A DNA stretch of 64,000 nucleotides from Deltaproteobacteria bacterium (GCA_023265625.1 JAHFST010000013.1:24845-88844), one strand, 5' to 3'. Shown: positions 36,363 through 44,629, counted from the first letter of the stretch. Translations and numbers: made by a program. The notes: generated by a model from the sequence alone, not told the origin.

Positions 36363-36848
36363 GTGACAAAGGTTATAAAATTATACGATAGCTTGGCTGA
36401 TATTTTAAGTAAGGGGCAAGATTGGTTTTTGTTAGTCATTCGGCTTTATTGGGGCTGGCAATTTTTTCAGACGGGTAAGGGGAAGCTCGGTAACATTGCT
36501 CAGGTCACGGAATTTTTTCAAAGCCTCAACATCCCGCAACCAGCCTTGAATGCCTATCTAGCGGGGATAACGGAATGTTTGGGAGGGCTATTCTTATTGC
36601 TTGGGTTGGGGGTTCGATTAGTCAACATTCCACTGATTTTTACGATGGTGGTCGCCTACTTGACCGCCCATCGCGATTCCCTCCAAACGCTTTTTTCAAA
36701 TCCTGACGGTTTTTTTCAACAAGACCCGTTTCTCTTCCTTTTCACCGCAGTCATCGTTCTGTTGTTTGGACCCGGCAAATTTTCTCTGGAACAAGTGATG
36801 CGACGATATATAGGGGGAGAATGTTGTCGTCACGACGCTGAAATATGA
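36363..36848 (+). CDS. DoxX-family membrane protein (HvfD/BufD-like position)
   Basis: 161 residues, four membrane helices. DoxX motifs: WFLLVIRLYWGWQFFQTGKGKL and ITECLGGLFLLLGLGVRLV. In HvfABCD/bufferin operons a DoxX protein accompanies the DUF692 and DUF2063 genes, so this is likely its counterpart. Start is a GTG whose G-rich ribosome site (TAGGGGGGGA) could pair with TCCCCTA at 36325-36331, which may lower translation. Confidence 0.82.
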   Translation: MTKVIKLYDSLADILSKGQDWFLLVIRLYWGWQFFQTGKGKLGNIAQVTEFFQSLNIPQPALNAYLAGITECLGGLFLLLGLGVRLVNIPLIFTMVVAYLTAHRDSLQTLFSNPDGFFQQDPFLFLFTAVIVLLFGPGKFSLEQVMRRYIGGECCRHDAEI

Positions 36849-36913
36849 AATTTATTCTATTGGGGTATCGGCCATGGGGGTTGGTACCCTGAGTAGATCA
36901 ATGAGGAGGAAGA

Positions 36914-37189
36914 ATGAATAAGAAAGTCATGGGCGCGGTTGTCGCCACAGCAGTTGCCGCTCTGTTCCTAACCGGCCAGGTGCGAGCCAATGAAGACAGT
37001 GCCAAGCATGATGATGCCAAGAAAGAGGTGAAAAAGGCTGATCATGCCGCCGATAAGGACAGCTGCAAGGCCAAAGACAAGTGCAAGGGTAAAGATGGTT
37101 GCAAGGGCAAAGACAGTTGCAAGGCCAAGGATGAGTGCAAGGCCAAAGACAAGTGCAAAGGCAAAGATGGTTGCAAGGCCAAAGAGTAA
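36914..37189 (+). CDS. Cys-hexapeptide-repeat RiPP precursor (bufferin/HvfA-like)
   Basis: 91 residues with a signal peptide ending near residue 26 (GQVRANED), a charged spacer, and a C-terminal core of seven cysteines at residues 51, 57, 63, 69, 75, 81 and 87, exactly six apart. Each unit reads CK(A/G)KD(K/G/S/E). It sits between DoxX and DUF692 genes, as precursor peptides of bufferin/HvfA copper-binding RiPPs do. DUF692/DUF2063 enzymes in known clusters convert Cys to oxazolone/thioamide or thiooxazole-type groups that bind copper. The core differs from the known EGKC-type and BufA1/BufA2 cores. GAGGAGGAAG precedes the ATG. Modification and metal are inferred from context. Confidence 0.75.
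   Translation: MNKKVMGAVVATAVAALFLTGQVRANEDSAKHDDAKKEVKKADHAADKDSCKAKDKCKGKDGCKGKDSCKAKDECKAKDKCKGKDGCKAKE
37064..37186 (+). repeat. Seven 18-bp tandem repeats coding the Cys core
   Basis: The unit TGCAAGGCCAAAGACAAG and close variants repeat at 18-bp steps. The DUF692 start codon probably falls in the last unit (ATG at 37167), so part of the repeat is read in two frames. Confidence 0.85.
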
Positions 37190-38060
37190 TCGTCCCGAAG
37201 ACCTGAATGTCTTCCCCTATTTGGGGGTTGGAGTCGGGTTAAGGACGGTTCACTATCAAGACATTTTTGATCAGTGGCCGGCGATCGATTGGTTCGAGAT
37301 CCTGTCAGAAAATTTCATGGTCTCGGGTGGTCGGCCGTTGTCAGTTTTGGATCGAGTTTGTGAGCGATACCCCGTGGTCATGCACGGGGTGTCGTTATCA
37401 ATCGGCTCCACGGATCCGATTGATAAGGGCTATCTCAAGGCTCTCAAACGTTTGGAGCAACGGGTCAAACCCAAATGGATTTCCGATCATCTTTGCTGGA
37501 CGGGCGTGGGAGGTCATAATGCCCACGACCTCTTGCCCCTGCCCTACACCGAAGAAACCATCCGTCATGTGGTGCGACGGGTGCGTCAGGTGCAAGATTT
37601 TCTCGGTCGTCCGCTGGTCTTGGAAAATGTCTCGAGTTATCTGACCTACACCCAATCCGCCATGTCAGAATGGGCATTTTTGGCGGCGATTGCCACCGAG
37701 GCGGATTGTAAGATTTTATTGGATCTCAATAATATTTATGTCAGCGCCTTTAATCATCATTTTGACGCCATGGACTATGTGAATGGCATCCCCAGCGACC
37801 GAGTGGTGCAATTTCACCTGGCGGGGCATCGTGACAAGGGCGATTATCTTTTGGATACCCATGACCATCCGATCAAGCCCGCGGTGTGGTCGTTGTATCG
37901 GCAGGCCTTAAAGCGGTTTGGTGCGGTGTCTACCTTAATTGAATGGGATGATCACATCCCGCCCCTCAAAAAAATGTTAACTTATGTCGAAAAAGCCAAA
38001 AAAATCTTCCAAGCTGGGGAAGACGCAACGGCTCCTATGGCGTTGCGTTACGGAACCTAA
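37167..38060 (+). CDS. bufB: DUF692 multinuclear iron oxidase (BufB/HvfB/MbnB-like)
   Basis: About 297 residues from the ATG at 37167, close to the usual 280; family sequence starts at LGVGVGLRTVHYQDIF. Metal-ligand signatures of DUF692: YPVVMHGVSLSIGS, WISDHLCWTG, LPLPYTEE, VLENVSSYLT, LLDLNNIYVSAFNH, VVQFHLAGH, LDTHDHPIK, LIEWDDHIP. The enzymes modify cysteines of a precursor peptide using a multi-iron centre. It overlaps the precursor gene by 23 bases and the DUF2063 gene by 77. Confidence 0.9.
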   Translation: MVARPKSNRPEDLNVFPYLGVGVGLRTVHYQDIFDQWPAIDWFEILSENFMVSGGRPLSVLDRVCERYPVVMHGVSLSIGSTDPIDKGYLKALKRLEQRVKPKWISDHLCWTGVGGHNAHDLLPLPYTEETIRHVVRRVRQVQDFLGRPLVLENVSSYLTYTQSAMSEWAFLAAIATEADCKILLDLNNIYVSAFNHHFDAMDYVNGIPSDRVVQFHLAGHRDKGDYLLDTHDHPIKPAVWSLYRQALKRFGAVSTLIEWDDHIPPLKKMLTYVEKAKKIFQAGEDATAPMALRYGT

Positions 38061-38781
38061 CAAAAACCGATTGGTAAAGCCCCCGGTCTGCGGTGATCGC
38101 CGGGTTTCGGCTCGCGCCCGGGTCGGCATTTATGCGGACATGTATTTTTATCGGATTGCCGATAGCCTCAAAGAAGATTTTCCATCCTTGGAAAAATTAT
38201 TGGGGGAGGAGCCCTTTTATCAATTAATCAGGTCCTACCTATCGCGTTATCCCTCTGTCCATTGGTCGCTGCGGGACGCGGGGAAATCCCTCCCGCATTT
38301 TTTGCAGGGCCACGCGGTGCAAAGGCGTTGGCCCTTTCTGGCGGAATTGGCGCGTTTTGAGTGGGAGTTGTTGGACCTCTTTGATGTGGCCGATGCGGTC
38401 CCCTTGTCCAAAGACCGCTTGGCGGCTATCCCCGCTGAGCAGTGGGAGTCTATCCCGCTCTCGTTGGTTCCGGGGTGTCGTCTTTTCCAAAGCCCTTGGC
38501 CGCTGGATCAGATCCGGCAGGCCATTGTGCGCAACCAGACCAACAAACATTGGCAACGTTGCACCACATACCTCCAGATTTGGCGGCAGGATTTCAAGGT
38601 TTATTACGCGACACTGCAAGCCATGGAATATCAATTGTTACGCACGGTGCTTCGTGGCACTAACTTTGGTCAGGTGTGTGAGCGCGTGGCGGTTCAGCTG
38701 GGAGTGGAAGAGGCCCCCCTGGTTGCGGCGCAGCAGCTAAAATGTTGGTTGAATCAGGATATCTTGCGAGGTGATGTATGA
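37984..38781 (+). CDS. bufC: DUF2063 partner protein (BufC/HvfC-like)
   Basis: 265 residues. The DUF2063 core is visible: ARVGIYADMYFYRIADSLKE, DFPSLEKLLGEEPFYQLIRS, SYLSRYPSVHWSLRD, LPHFLQ. In bufferin, HvfABCD and TglHI systems this protein recruits the precursor leader for the DUF692 enzyme. The long overlap with bufB and the four-base overlap with the next gene indicate coupled translation. Confidence 0.88.
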   Translation: MSKKPKKSSKLGKTQRLLWRCVTEPNKNRLVKPPVCGDRRVSARARVGIYADMYFYRIADSLKEDFPSLEKLLGEEPFYQLIRSYLSRYPSVHWSLRDAGKSLPHFLQGHAVQRRWPFLAELARFEWELLDLFDVADAVPLSKDRLAAIPAEQWESIPLSLVPGCRLFQSPWPLDQIRQAIVRNQTNKHWQRCTTYLQIWRQDFKVYYATLQAMEYQLLRTVLRGTNFGQVCERVAVQLGVEEAPLVAAQQLKCWLNQDILRGDV

Positions 38782-39170
38782 AATCGATCTTGTTCGTTTG
38801 TGTCGGCAACGCCTGCCGCAGCCAGATGTCGGAAGGTTTTGCCCGGGCCATGGGTCCGAAGGATTTGGTAGTCTACAGTGCCGGATCCCACCCGGCGGGT
38901 TTTGTGGCCCGGGAGGCGATCGTGGCCATGCAGGGAAAAGGGATTGATATTTCCGAACACTATTCCAAGGGCCTGAGTGAGATTCCGGCCATCTCCTTTG
39001 ATTACTTAATTACCATGGGCTGCGGCGATGCCTGCCCGCTGATTCCCGCCAAACATCGCCTCGATTGGAAAATCCCCGATCCCATCGGCCGCGGGCGGGA
39101 GTACTTCAACCAGGTGAGGGATGACCTAGAACGCCGGATCCGGGAACTGATCGAATCTCCAACTTTTTAA
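38778..39170 (+). CDS. arsC: Arsenate reductase-type low molecular weight phosphatase
   Basis: 130 residues. VCVGNACRSQMSEGF is the CX5R phosphatase loop; ITMGCGDACPLIPAKHRLDW carries the two extra cysteines typical of thioredoxin-coupled ArsC; DPIGRG holds the general-acid Asp. It starts inside the bufC stop (ATGA), so it is the last gene of the DoxX/RiPP operon. This could mean a redox or arsenic/metal stress role, or chance placement. Confidence 0.85.
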   Translation: MKSILFVCVGNACRSQMSEGFARAMGPKDLVVYSAGSHPAGFVAREAIVAMQGKGIDISEHYSKGLSEIPAISFDYLITMGCGDACPLIPAKHRLDWKIPDPIGRGREYFNQVRDDLERRIRELIESPTF

Positions 39171-39235
39171 TATCCTCCTCGTTAAACCAATGTTCGCAAG
39201 ACAGCTGGTCATGCGCCTACGGCGCACCAATCAGG

Positions 39236-39256
39236 GACGAAAATGAGCTTTTATAG
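39236..39256. repeat. 21-bp direct repeat left of the Bro-N/Fic pair
   Basis: GACGAAAATGAGCTTTTATA plus G here; GACGAAAATGAGTTTTATAG at 41413-41432 lacks one base. The two copies frame the Bro-N and Fic genes. Confidence 0.5.
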
Positions 39257-39365
39257 TCCTTAAAATAACACGATAGGCGGGGTTGCTTAAAATCGCAATT
39301 TATTATCAAAATGAAGCAACTGGAGTCTATGGAGTAGCCGAATAAGGCCTAGGGAGGTTAATTCA

Positions 39366-40193
39366 ATGGAAACAAAGGTCTCAATTTTTAAAGGCAACAA
39401 GATTCGAAAAATCATTCATGAGAATGAATGGTGGTTTTCAGTTGTCGATGTGGTTGGTGTGTTAACAGGCAGCGCTAACCCACGAGATTACTGGTATAAA
39501 ATGAAAATTAGGGTTCAGGAAGAAGAGGGTGCTGAGTTGTCGACATTTTGTCGACAACTGAAGCTGGAATCGAATGATGGTAAAAAATACGAAACAGACT
39601 GTGCCGATACCGAAGGTATTTTTCGCATCATTCAGTCCATCCCTTCACCCAAGGCCGAACCGTTCAAGCGATGGTTGGCCAAAGTCGGTTACGAACGCGT
39701 ACAAGAAGTTGAAAATCCAGAACTGGCCACAAGACGTACTCGGACGCTCTACAGGCTAAAGGGCTATCCCGAAGATTGGATCGAGAAGCGCATGCGTGGC
39801 ATTGCCATCCGAGAGGAACTCACGGACGAATGGCAGAAGCGTGGTGCTGAGGAACAAAAAGATTATGAAATTCTGACGGCAGAAATTTCAAAAGCCACAT
39901 TTGGAGTTACACCCAGTGAATATAAAAATCTCAAAGGCCTGAAACGTGAAAATTTGCGCGACCATATGGATGATTTTGAATTGATCTTTACCATGCTTGG
40001 TGAACGTTCTACGACGGAAATCCACAGGAACGAAGATTCCAAAGGCCTGACAAAACTCAAGAGTGATGCCAGTGCAGGTGGAGCTATTGCCGGAACCGCC
40101 CGCAAACAGCTCGAAAAACGGTTGGGTCGATCTGTGGTTTCTAAAGGGAATTTTTTACCGGAGAAGACCACTCAGAGAACTTTTAAAAATTAA
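39366..40193 (+). CDS. Bro-N domain protein (DinD/antirepressor-like)
   Basis: 275 residues. The Bro-N domain opens the protein (SIFKGNKIRKIIHENEWWFS, VVDVVGVLTGSANPRDYW, FRIIQSIPSPKAEPFKRWL). The middle part, TRRTRTLYRLKGYPEDWIEK and GVTPSEYKNLKGL, matches the DinD-like branch. Such proteins occur in phages and mobile regions and some are LexA-controlled. A clear AGGGAGG lies upstream. Accessory gene with no partner seen except the following Fic gene. Confidence 0.85.
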   Translation: METKVSIFKGNKIRKIIHENEWWFSVVDVVGVLTGSANPRDYWYKMKIRVQEEEGAELSTFCRQLKLESNDGKKYETDCADTEGIFRIIQSIPSPKAEPFKRWLAKVGYERVQEVENPELATRRTRTLYRLKGYPEDWIEKRMRGIAIREELTDEWQKRGAEEQKDYEILTAEISKATFGVTPSEYKNLKGLKRENLRDHMDDFELIFTMLGERSTTEIHRNEDSKGLTKLKSDASAGGAIAGTARKQLEKRLGRSVVSKGNFLPEKTTQRTFKN

Positions 40194-40213
40194 CGAGCAG
40201 GATTAACTTTTTA

Positions 40214-40296
40214 ATAATCACCGCATATTTTGCGTAGATTCCCCTTGCCCTTTGCGGCGAATAAGTGGCATAATCACCGCATAAAGTACGGAGATT
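40214..40296 (+). promoter_or_regulatory. Two 27-bp operator-like repeats upstream of fic
   Basis: ATAATCACCGCATA-TTTTGCG-TAGATT (40214-40240) and ATAATCACCGCATA-AAGTACG-GAGATT (40270-40296) share 20 of 27 positions. CGCA...TGCG and CCG...CGG within them are inverted repeats. The second ends directly before the GTG start, so a bound repressor would block both transcription and the ribosome site. Confidence 0.65.
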
Positions 40297-41412
40297 GTGA
40301 CGACTTATATCCATGAGCTGAAGACATGGCCCAAGTTTCGTTGGGACCAGGAACGTTTGGCCTCTCAGTTGGCCGCCGTTCGACACCGGCAGGGACGACT
40401 CATTGGTCGGATGGAGGCGCTTGGTTTTAAGTTGCGCGCGGAAGCGGCCTTGGAGAGCTTGGCTGAGGAGGTCATTAAATCAGGCGAGATTGAGGGCGAG
40501 ATCCTCGACAAGGAGCAAGTGCGTTCCTCGATCGCGCGTCGATTGGGCGTGGATATCGGGGCACTGACCCACGCCGACCGTCATGTGGAAGGCGTCGTCG
40601 CAATGATGCTCGATGCCACGCAGCAGTTTGCCGACCCGCTAACTGCCGAACGCCTGTTCGGGTGGCACGCCTCGCTGTTTCCCACTGGACGCAGTGGTAT
40701 GACCAAGATCATCGTGGGGGCATGGCGCGACGATAAGACCGGCCCGATGCAGGTTGTGTCCGGTGCGGTGGGGCACGAGCGGGTTCATTATGAGGCACCC
40801 GCGGCTCACCGCCTCCCTCGGGAGATGACGGTGTTTCTGGATTGGTTCAATAAGGATGAACCCATCGATTTGGTGTTAAAGGCTGGTGTGGCGCATCTTT
40901 GGTTTGTGACCACTCATCCCTTCGACGATGGCAATGGCCGGATGGCGCGCGCCATCACCGATCTCACACTCGCGCGCTCGGAGCAGAGTGCGCAGCGCTT
41001 TTACAGCATGTCGGCGCAGATCCGCGTAGAGCGGAAGGCCTATTACGACATGCTCGAAGCCACACAGCAGGGCAAGCCTGGATCAGATGACCTCGACATC
41101 ACGCCATGGCTCGCATGGTTCTTGGGCTGTCTTGACCGCGCCTTCGACGGCGCGGAGACCCTGCTCGTGGGCGTGCTGAAGAAGGCGCGCTTTTGGGAAG
41201 ACCACAGCGACCAATCGCTCCACGACCGGCAACGGCTTGTCATCAACCTTCTGCTCGATGGGTTGGAAGGTAAACTCACTTCGTCGCGATGGGCGAAGCT
41301 GGCCCAATGCTCGCAAGACACGGCACTGCGTGACATTGACGATCTGGTTACACGACACATCCTCGTCAAAGATCCTGCGCGTGGGCGGAGCACCAGTTAC
41401 ACTCTCTCCTGA
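40297..41412 (+). CDS. Fic-domain AMPylase with DUF4172 N-terminal domain
   Basis: 371 residues. N-terminal YIHELKTWPKFRWDQE is the DUF4172 signature. The inhibitory helix motif SGEIEGE (Ser62, Glu66, Gly67) precedes the Fic core, whose active loop is HPFDDGNGRMAR with catalytic His207. A C-terminal winged helix (SSRWAKLAQCSQDTALRDID) could bind DNA. Fic enzymes transfer AMP to hydroxyl groups of target proteins; with the built-in inhibitory helix this is class II, so no separate antitoxin is needed. GTG start. The repeats just upstream suggest autorepression. Confidence 0.92.
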   Translation: MTTYIHELKTWPKFRWDQERLASQLAAVRHRQGRLIGRMEALGFKLRAEAALESLAEEVIKSGEIEGEILDKEQVRSSIARRLGVDIGALTHADRHVEGVVAMMLDATQQFADPLTAERLFGWHASLFPTGRSGMTKIIVGAWRDDKTGPMQVVSGAVGHERVHYEAPAAHRLPREMTVFLDWFNKDEPIDLVLKAGVAHLWFVTTHPFDDGNGRMARAITDLTLARSEQSAQRFYSMSAQIRVERKAYYDMLEATQQGKPGSDDLDITPWLAWFLGCLDRAFDGAETLLVGVLKKARFWEDHSDQSLHDRQRLVINLLLDGLEGKLTSSRWAKLAQCSQDTALRDIDDLVTRHILVKDPARGRSTSYTLS

Positions 41413-41432
41413 GACGAAAATGAGTTTTATAG
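41413..41432. repeat. Right copy of the direct repeat framing Bro-N/Fic
   Basis: GACGAAAATGAGTTTTATAG, immediately after the fic stop codon; see the partner at 39236-39256. Confidence 0.5.
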
Positions 41433-41501
41433 GCGAGCATTTTCTGCGCAACTTTAAATTTACTCCGTCGATGACTCAGCCTCAAAGGGGGACTGATCAA
41501 C

Positions 41502-42256
41502 ATGACAATGCTAACAAATACTATCACAAGTCTTGTCACATCAGCTCTAGGTAGCCAAGAGGCAGCACGGCAACTACTTACGGTTGATCGTGGTTCATTT
41601 GAACTTGGACATTTGGATGGAATCGCAAGGAGCTATCTTGTCCATCCAGAACTAGCTTCGCTTCTTCTTGATTTGAAATTACGTCATCTGCCTGTACGAG
41701 GTTCCGGAATGTGGAGGGCTGAGACCGTATGTCCTCAACAACGTCAAGTCCTTGGGAAACACGGTTTTATTCTAATGGTTATCTTCTTCTTGATACACCC
41801 CTTCCAGGTGTCACGGATTATTTACAACGATTGCAAGCGGCTGGGGCTTATATTGTTTATCTCACAGGTCGCGATCGCCCCCGCTCGGAAGGGGGAACTA
41901 TCGCAGTTCTTCGGTTGCATGGCTGTCCTGTTCCAAACAATCAAAGCGTCAAGTTGATTATGAAGGATCGAGTGCCGGATGTTAGTGGTCTTGATGAAAA
42001 GGCCGCAATGGATGCAAAAGTCCAATCAGATGCTGATTTTAAGAAGCGGGCACGAGAAGAAATCAATGGTCTCGGATGTGTCGTGGCTTCATTTGACGAT
42101 GCAGCCAAGAATGCAGAGTCTAATTATCGAAATTTCCACGATTCTGAAAATGGAGGCATCGGTAGTGCAGTCCTCATTTATACGACTCCAGAAAGAGTGG
42201 GTACTCCCCACTCTGAGGTAAAGGTCATCAATGGATTTCTTTTAGCAGGACAATAG
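41502..42256 (+). pseudogene. Broken HAD-like hydrolase gene (frameshift)
   Basis: Two frames are needed to read it. The first (41502 to about 41760) gives GHLDGIARSYLVHPELASLL. The second (about 41750-42256) gives GYLLLDTPLPGVTDYLQRLQ and YIVYLTGRDRPRSEGGT, a HAD acid-phosphatase pattern. The nucleophile motif DxDxT that should precede it is not visible in either frame, so the enzyme is probably inactive even if the frameshift is a sequencing error. Confidence 0.5.
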
Positions 42257-42320
42257 GGTCACCTCCTGACCCTCTATCGACTCTATCTATCCTCTCTCTC
42301 CCCAAACTATTTTTGTGGCC

Positions 42321-42378
42321 TTGACTTTTTAATATTAGTATTTTATATATATATGTAAATTACTCATGAGTAATTTAC
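42321..42378 (+). promoter_or_regulatory. Promoter plus perfect 24-bp palindrome before the AAA_14 gene
   Basis: TTGACT at 42321, 17 bases, then TATATA form a good sigma-70 promoter. Right after it, GTAAATTACTCA and its exact reverse complement form a palindrome at 42355-42378, 13 bases before the ATG. A likely repressor site. Confidence 0.7.
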
Positions 42379-42390
42379 AGTAGTATAGAA

Positions 42391-43536
42391 ATGGCTAACA
42401 ATAAAAATCAGCGCTATTTGACCCCTTTGATTCGGGAGGATCTGCCGACAAAGATGGTCTTTCTCTCGGGTCCGCGCCAGGTGGGGAAGACGACCCTGGC
42501 CTTGAGCCTCTTGGGAGGGGACGAAAAAAGCCCGGCTTATTTCAATTGGGATTATGAGAAGGACCAGAGGCGTTTGTTGGCCCTGGAATTTCCACCCCAT
42601 CAACGGCTGTTGGTCTTGGATGAGATCCATAAATATAAGCGATGGCGCAATTGGCTCAAAGGGGTCTTTGATAAATCGCGTTCGGAACGACAATTTCTGA
42701 TTACTGGGAGCGCCCGACTTGATCTTTACCGTCGCGGGGGTGATGCCCTGACGGGGCGTTATCACCCTTACCGGCTTCACCCCCTCAGCCTGCACGAAGT
42801 GGATCCGCAATGTACGCCATCGACGGTGGTAGACTTGTTGCGATTTGGTGGCTTTCCCGAGCCATTTTTTTCCCAATCCGAGCGCAGTTACAGGCGCTGG
42901 CAACAAGAGCGCATGCATCAGGTCTTGAGGGAGGATTTGCGCGACTTGGAAAAAGTCGAGGAGGTGGTCCTGATCTCTCGACTGGTTGAACGGTTACCCC
43001 ATTTGGTGGGATCGCCCCTCTCCATCAATGCCCTGCGTGAAGACCTTCAGGTGGCCCATGGCACAGTGCAAAACTGGCTCCATATCCTCGAGCGACTTTT
43101 TGTCTTATTTCGTATTGCCCCGTTGGGTGGGGCGAAAATCCGGGCGGTAAAAAAAGAGATGAAGGGTTACCTTTGCGATTGGTCGACTGTTCCAGATCCG
43201 GGGAACCGTTTCGAAAACCTGGTGGCCTGTCAGTTGCTCAAATATTGCCACCTATTGGAAGACTCGGAGGGTTTTGCGATGGAACTGCGGTATATTCGTG
43301 ATACCGACAAGCGGGAAGTGGATTTTGTTGTGTTAAAAGAAGGCAAACCGCAATTTGCGGTGGAATGTAAATTGACGGACACCCATTTACCCCCTGCCAT
43401 CGCCTATTTTTCGGAACGTCTCAAGATTCCCCGATATTATCTGGTCCATACAGGGAGCAAAGATTACGAGCATGGTACCTTACCTCTCCGGGTCCTGCCC
43501 TTTCAAGAATTTGTCAGAGAGCTCAAACTGCCTTGA
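42391..43536 (+). CDS. AAA_14/DUF4143 family ATPase
   Basis: 381 residues. Walker A GPRQVGKTT at 27-35, Walker B RLLVLDEIHKY near 78, sensor FLITGSARLDLYRRGGD. The C-terminal DUF4143 part ends in a nuclease-like motif EVDFVVLKEGKPQFAVECKL (Asp ... Glu-x-Lys), though activity is unproven in this family. These genes are often horizontally acquired and of unknown cellular role. It lies between the accessory block and housekeeping genes. Confidence 0.9.
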   Translation: MANNKNQRYLTPLIREDLPTKMVFLSGPRQVGKTTLALSLLGGDEKSPAYFNWDYEKDQRRLLALEFPPHQRLLVLDEIHKYKRWRNWLKGVFDKSRSERQFLITGSARLDLYRRGGDALTGRYHPYRLHPLSLHEVDPQCTPSTVVDLLRFGGFPEPFFSQSERSYRRWQQERMHQVLREDLRDLEKVEEVVLISRLVERLPHLVGSPLSINALREDLQVAHGTVQNWLHILERLFVLFRIAPLGGAKIRAVKKEMKGYLCDWSTVPDPGNRFENLVACQLLKYCHLLEDSEGFAMELRYIRDTDKREVDFVVLKEGKPQFAVECKLTDTHLPPAIAYFSERLKIPRYYLVHTGSKDYEHGTLPLRVLPFQEFVRELKLP

Positions 43537-43569
43537 CTTTAACCCTCCATTTGATACCGAGCAGGGCAG

Positions 43570-44544
43570 ATGAACCTGCAAGAAATTACCTTCCCGATTA
43601 AGGCCGATCTGGCGCAGGTGGAGGCTGTGTTGCGCGCGAAGATGGCCTCGACGGTGCCGTTTGTGACCGATGTGTCGGAGTATGTCATGCAAAACGGCGG
43701 AAAGCGGCTGCGCCCGGTCTTGACGCTCTTTTGCGCGAAACTTTCTGGGGTGCAGAGTCATGATGCGATCCCCTGTGCGGCGGCCATGGAGTTTTTTCAT
43801 ACGGCCACGCTGATGCACGATGATGTCATCGACAATGCCGAGGTGCGCCGCGGGAAGCCTTCCACCAATGCACGTTGGGGGAATCAGGTGGCGGTGTTGG
43901 TGGGGGACTATTTTTATTGCCGTGCCTCGGATCTCTTGGTGGGTACGGGCAATATGAAGGTGATTGAATGCGTGACCCATGCGATGCGGGCCACGACCGA
44001 GGGGGAGATTTTAGAGATTACCAAGTCCAACGACCTGACGACTAGTGAAGAAGATTACCTCAAGGTCATTATCAACAAGACAGCGGTGTTGATCTCGGCG
44101 GCCTGCGAGATTGGCGGGTTGTTGGGAAATATTTCTGAAGAATTCACCATGGCCCTACGCCGTTATGGACAAAATCTGGGCACGGCCTTTCAGTTGGCCG
44201 ATGATGTGCTCGACTATACCTCGGAGCTAGGCGAGTTCGGTAAGGTGGAAGGGACCGATCTCAAGGAAGGTAAATTGACCCTTCCACTGATTGTGGCCCT
44301 GCGCCATGCCGGCCAAGCGGAAAAACAGCTGATTCGCAATGCCTTGATTGCCAATCGCTTGGATCGGGGACAACTCAAGGAAGTCCTCTCGATGATCGAG
44401 GGCTTTGGCGGCATTGAATATACCCTCAACCTGGCCAAGACTTACATCAAACATGCCCAGGAGGCCCTCACCCCCTTCAAACCGTCTATTGAAAAAGAGG
44501 CCCTGCTCAGCCTGACCGAATACGTTATCACCCGCAGAAATTAA
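43570..44544 (+). CDS. ispB: Polyprenyl diphosphate synthase
   Basis: 324 residues. Both Asp-rich motifs are present: LMHDDVIDNAEVRRG and QLADDVLDYTSE, with GGKRLRPVL near the start. It elongates farnesyl diphosphate with isopentenyl diphosphate to make the long chain of quinones. The exact chain length cannot be read with confidence. It follows the AAA_14 gene by 33 bases but belongs with the isoprenoid genes ispD and ispF 2 kb downstream. Confidence 0.9.
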   Translation: MNLQEITFPIKADLAQVEAVLRAKMASTVPFVTDVSEYVMQNGGKRLRPVLTLFCAKLSGVQSHDAIPCAAAMEFFHTATLMHDDVIDNAEVRRGKPSTNARWGNQVAVLVGDYFYCRASDLLVGTGNMKVIECVTHAMRATTEGEILEITKSNDLTTSEEDYLKVIINKTAVLISAACEIGGLLGNISEEFTMALRRYGQNLGTAFQLADDVLDYTSELGEFGKVEGTDLKEGKLTLPLIVALRHAGQAEKQLIRNALIANRLDRGQLKEVLSMIEGFGGIEYTLNLAKTYIKHAQEALTPFKPSIEKEALLSLTEYVITRRN

Positions 44545-44629
44545 CGCGATCGACCGAAAATCGAACGCCACCGTCCGATTTTCGGACGGTTGGCACGCGA
44601 GCCCCTGGTTTTTCCCGCATGAATTCCTT

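Noticed and set aside
37064..37186. 18-bp tandem repeat considered as a non-coding satellite
   Set aside because: It is in frame, follows a signal peptide and gives regular Cys positions beside DUF692.
36914..37189. Precursor considered as BufA1 (DUF2282)
   Set aside because: It lacks the DUF2282 Cys arrangement and consists of simple hexapeptide units.
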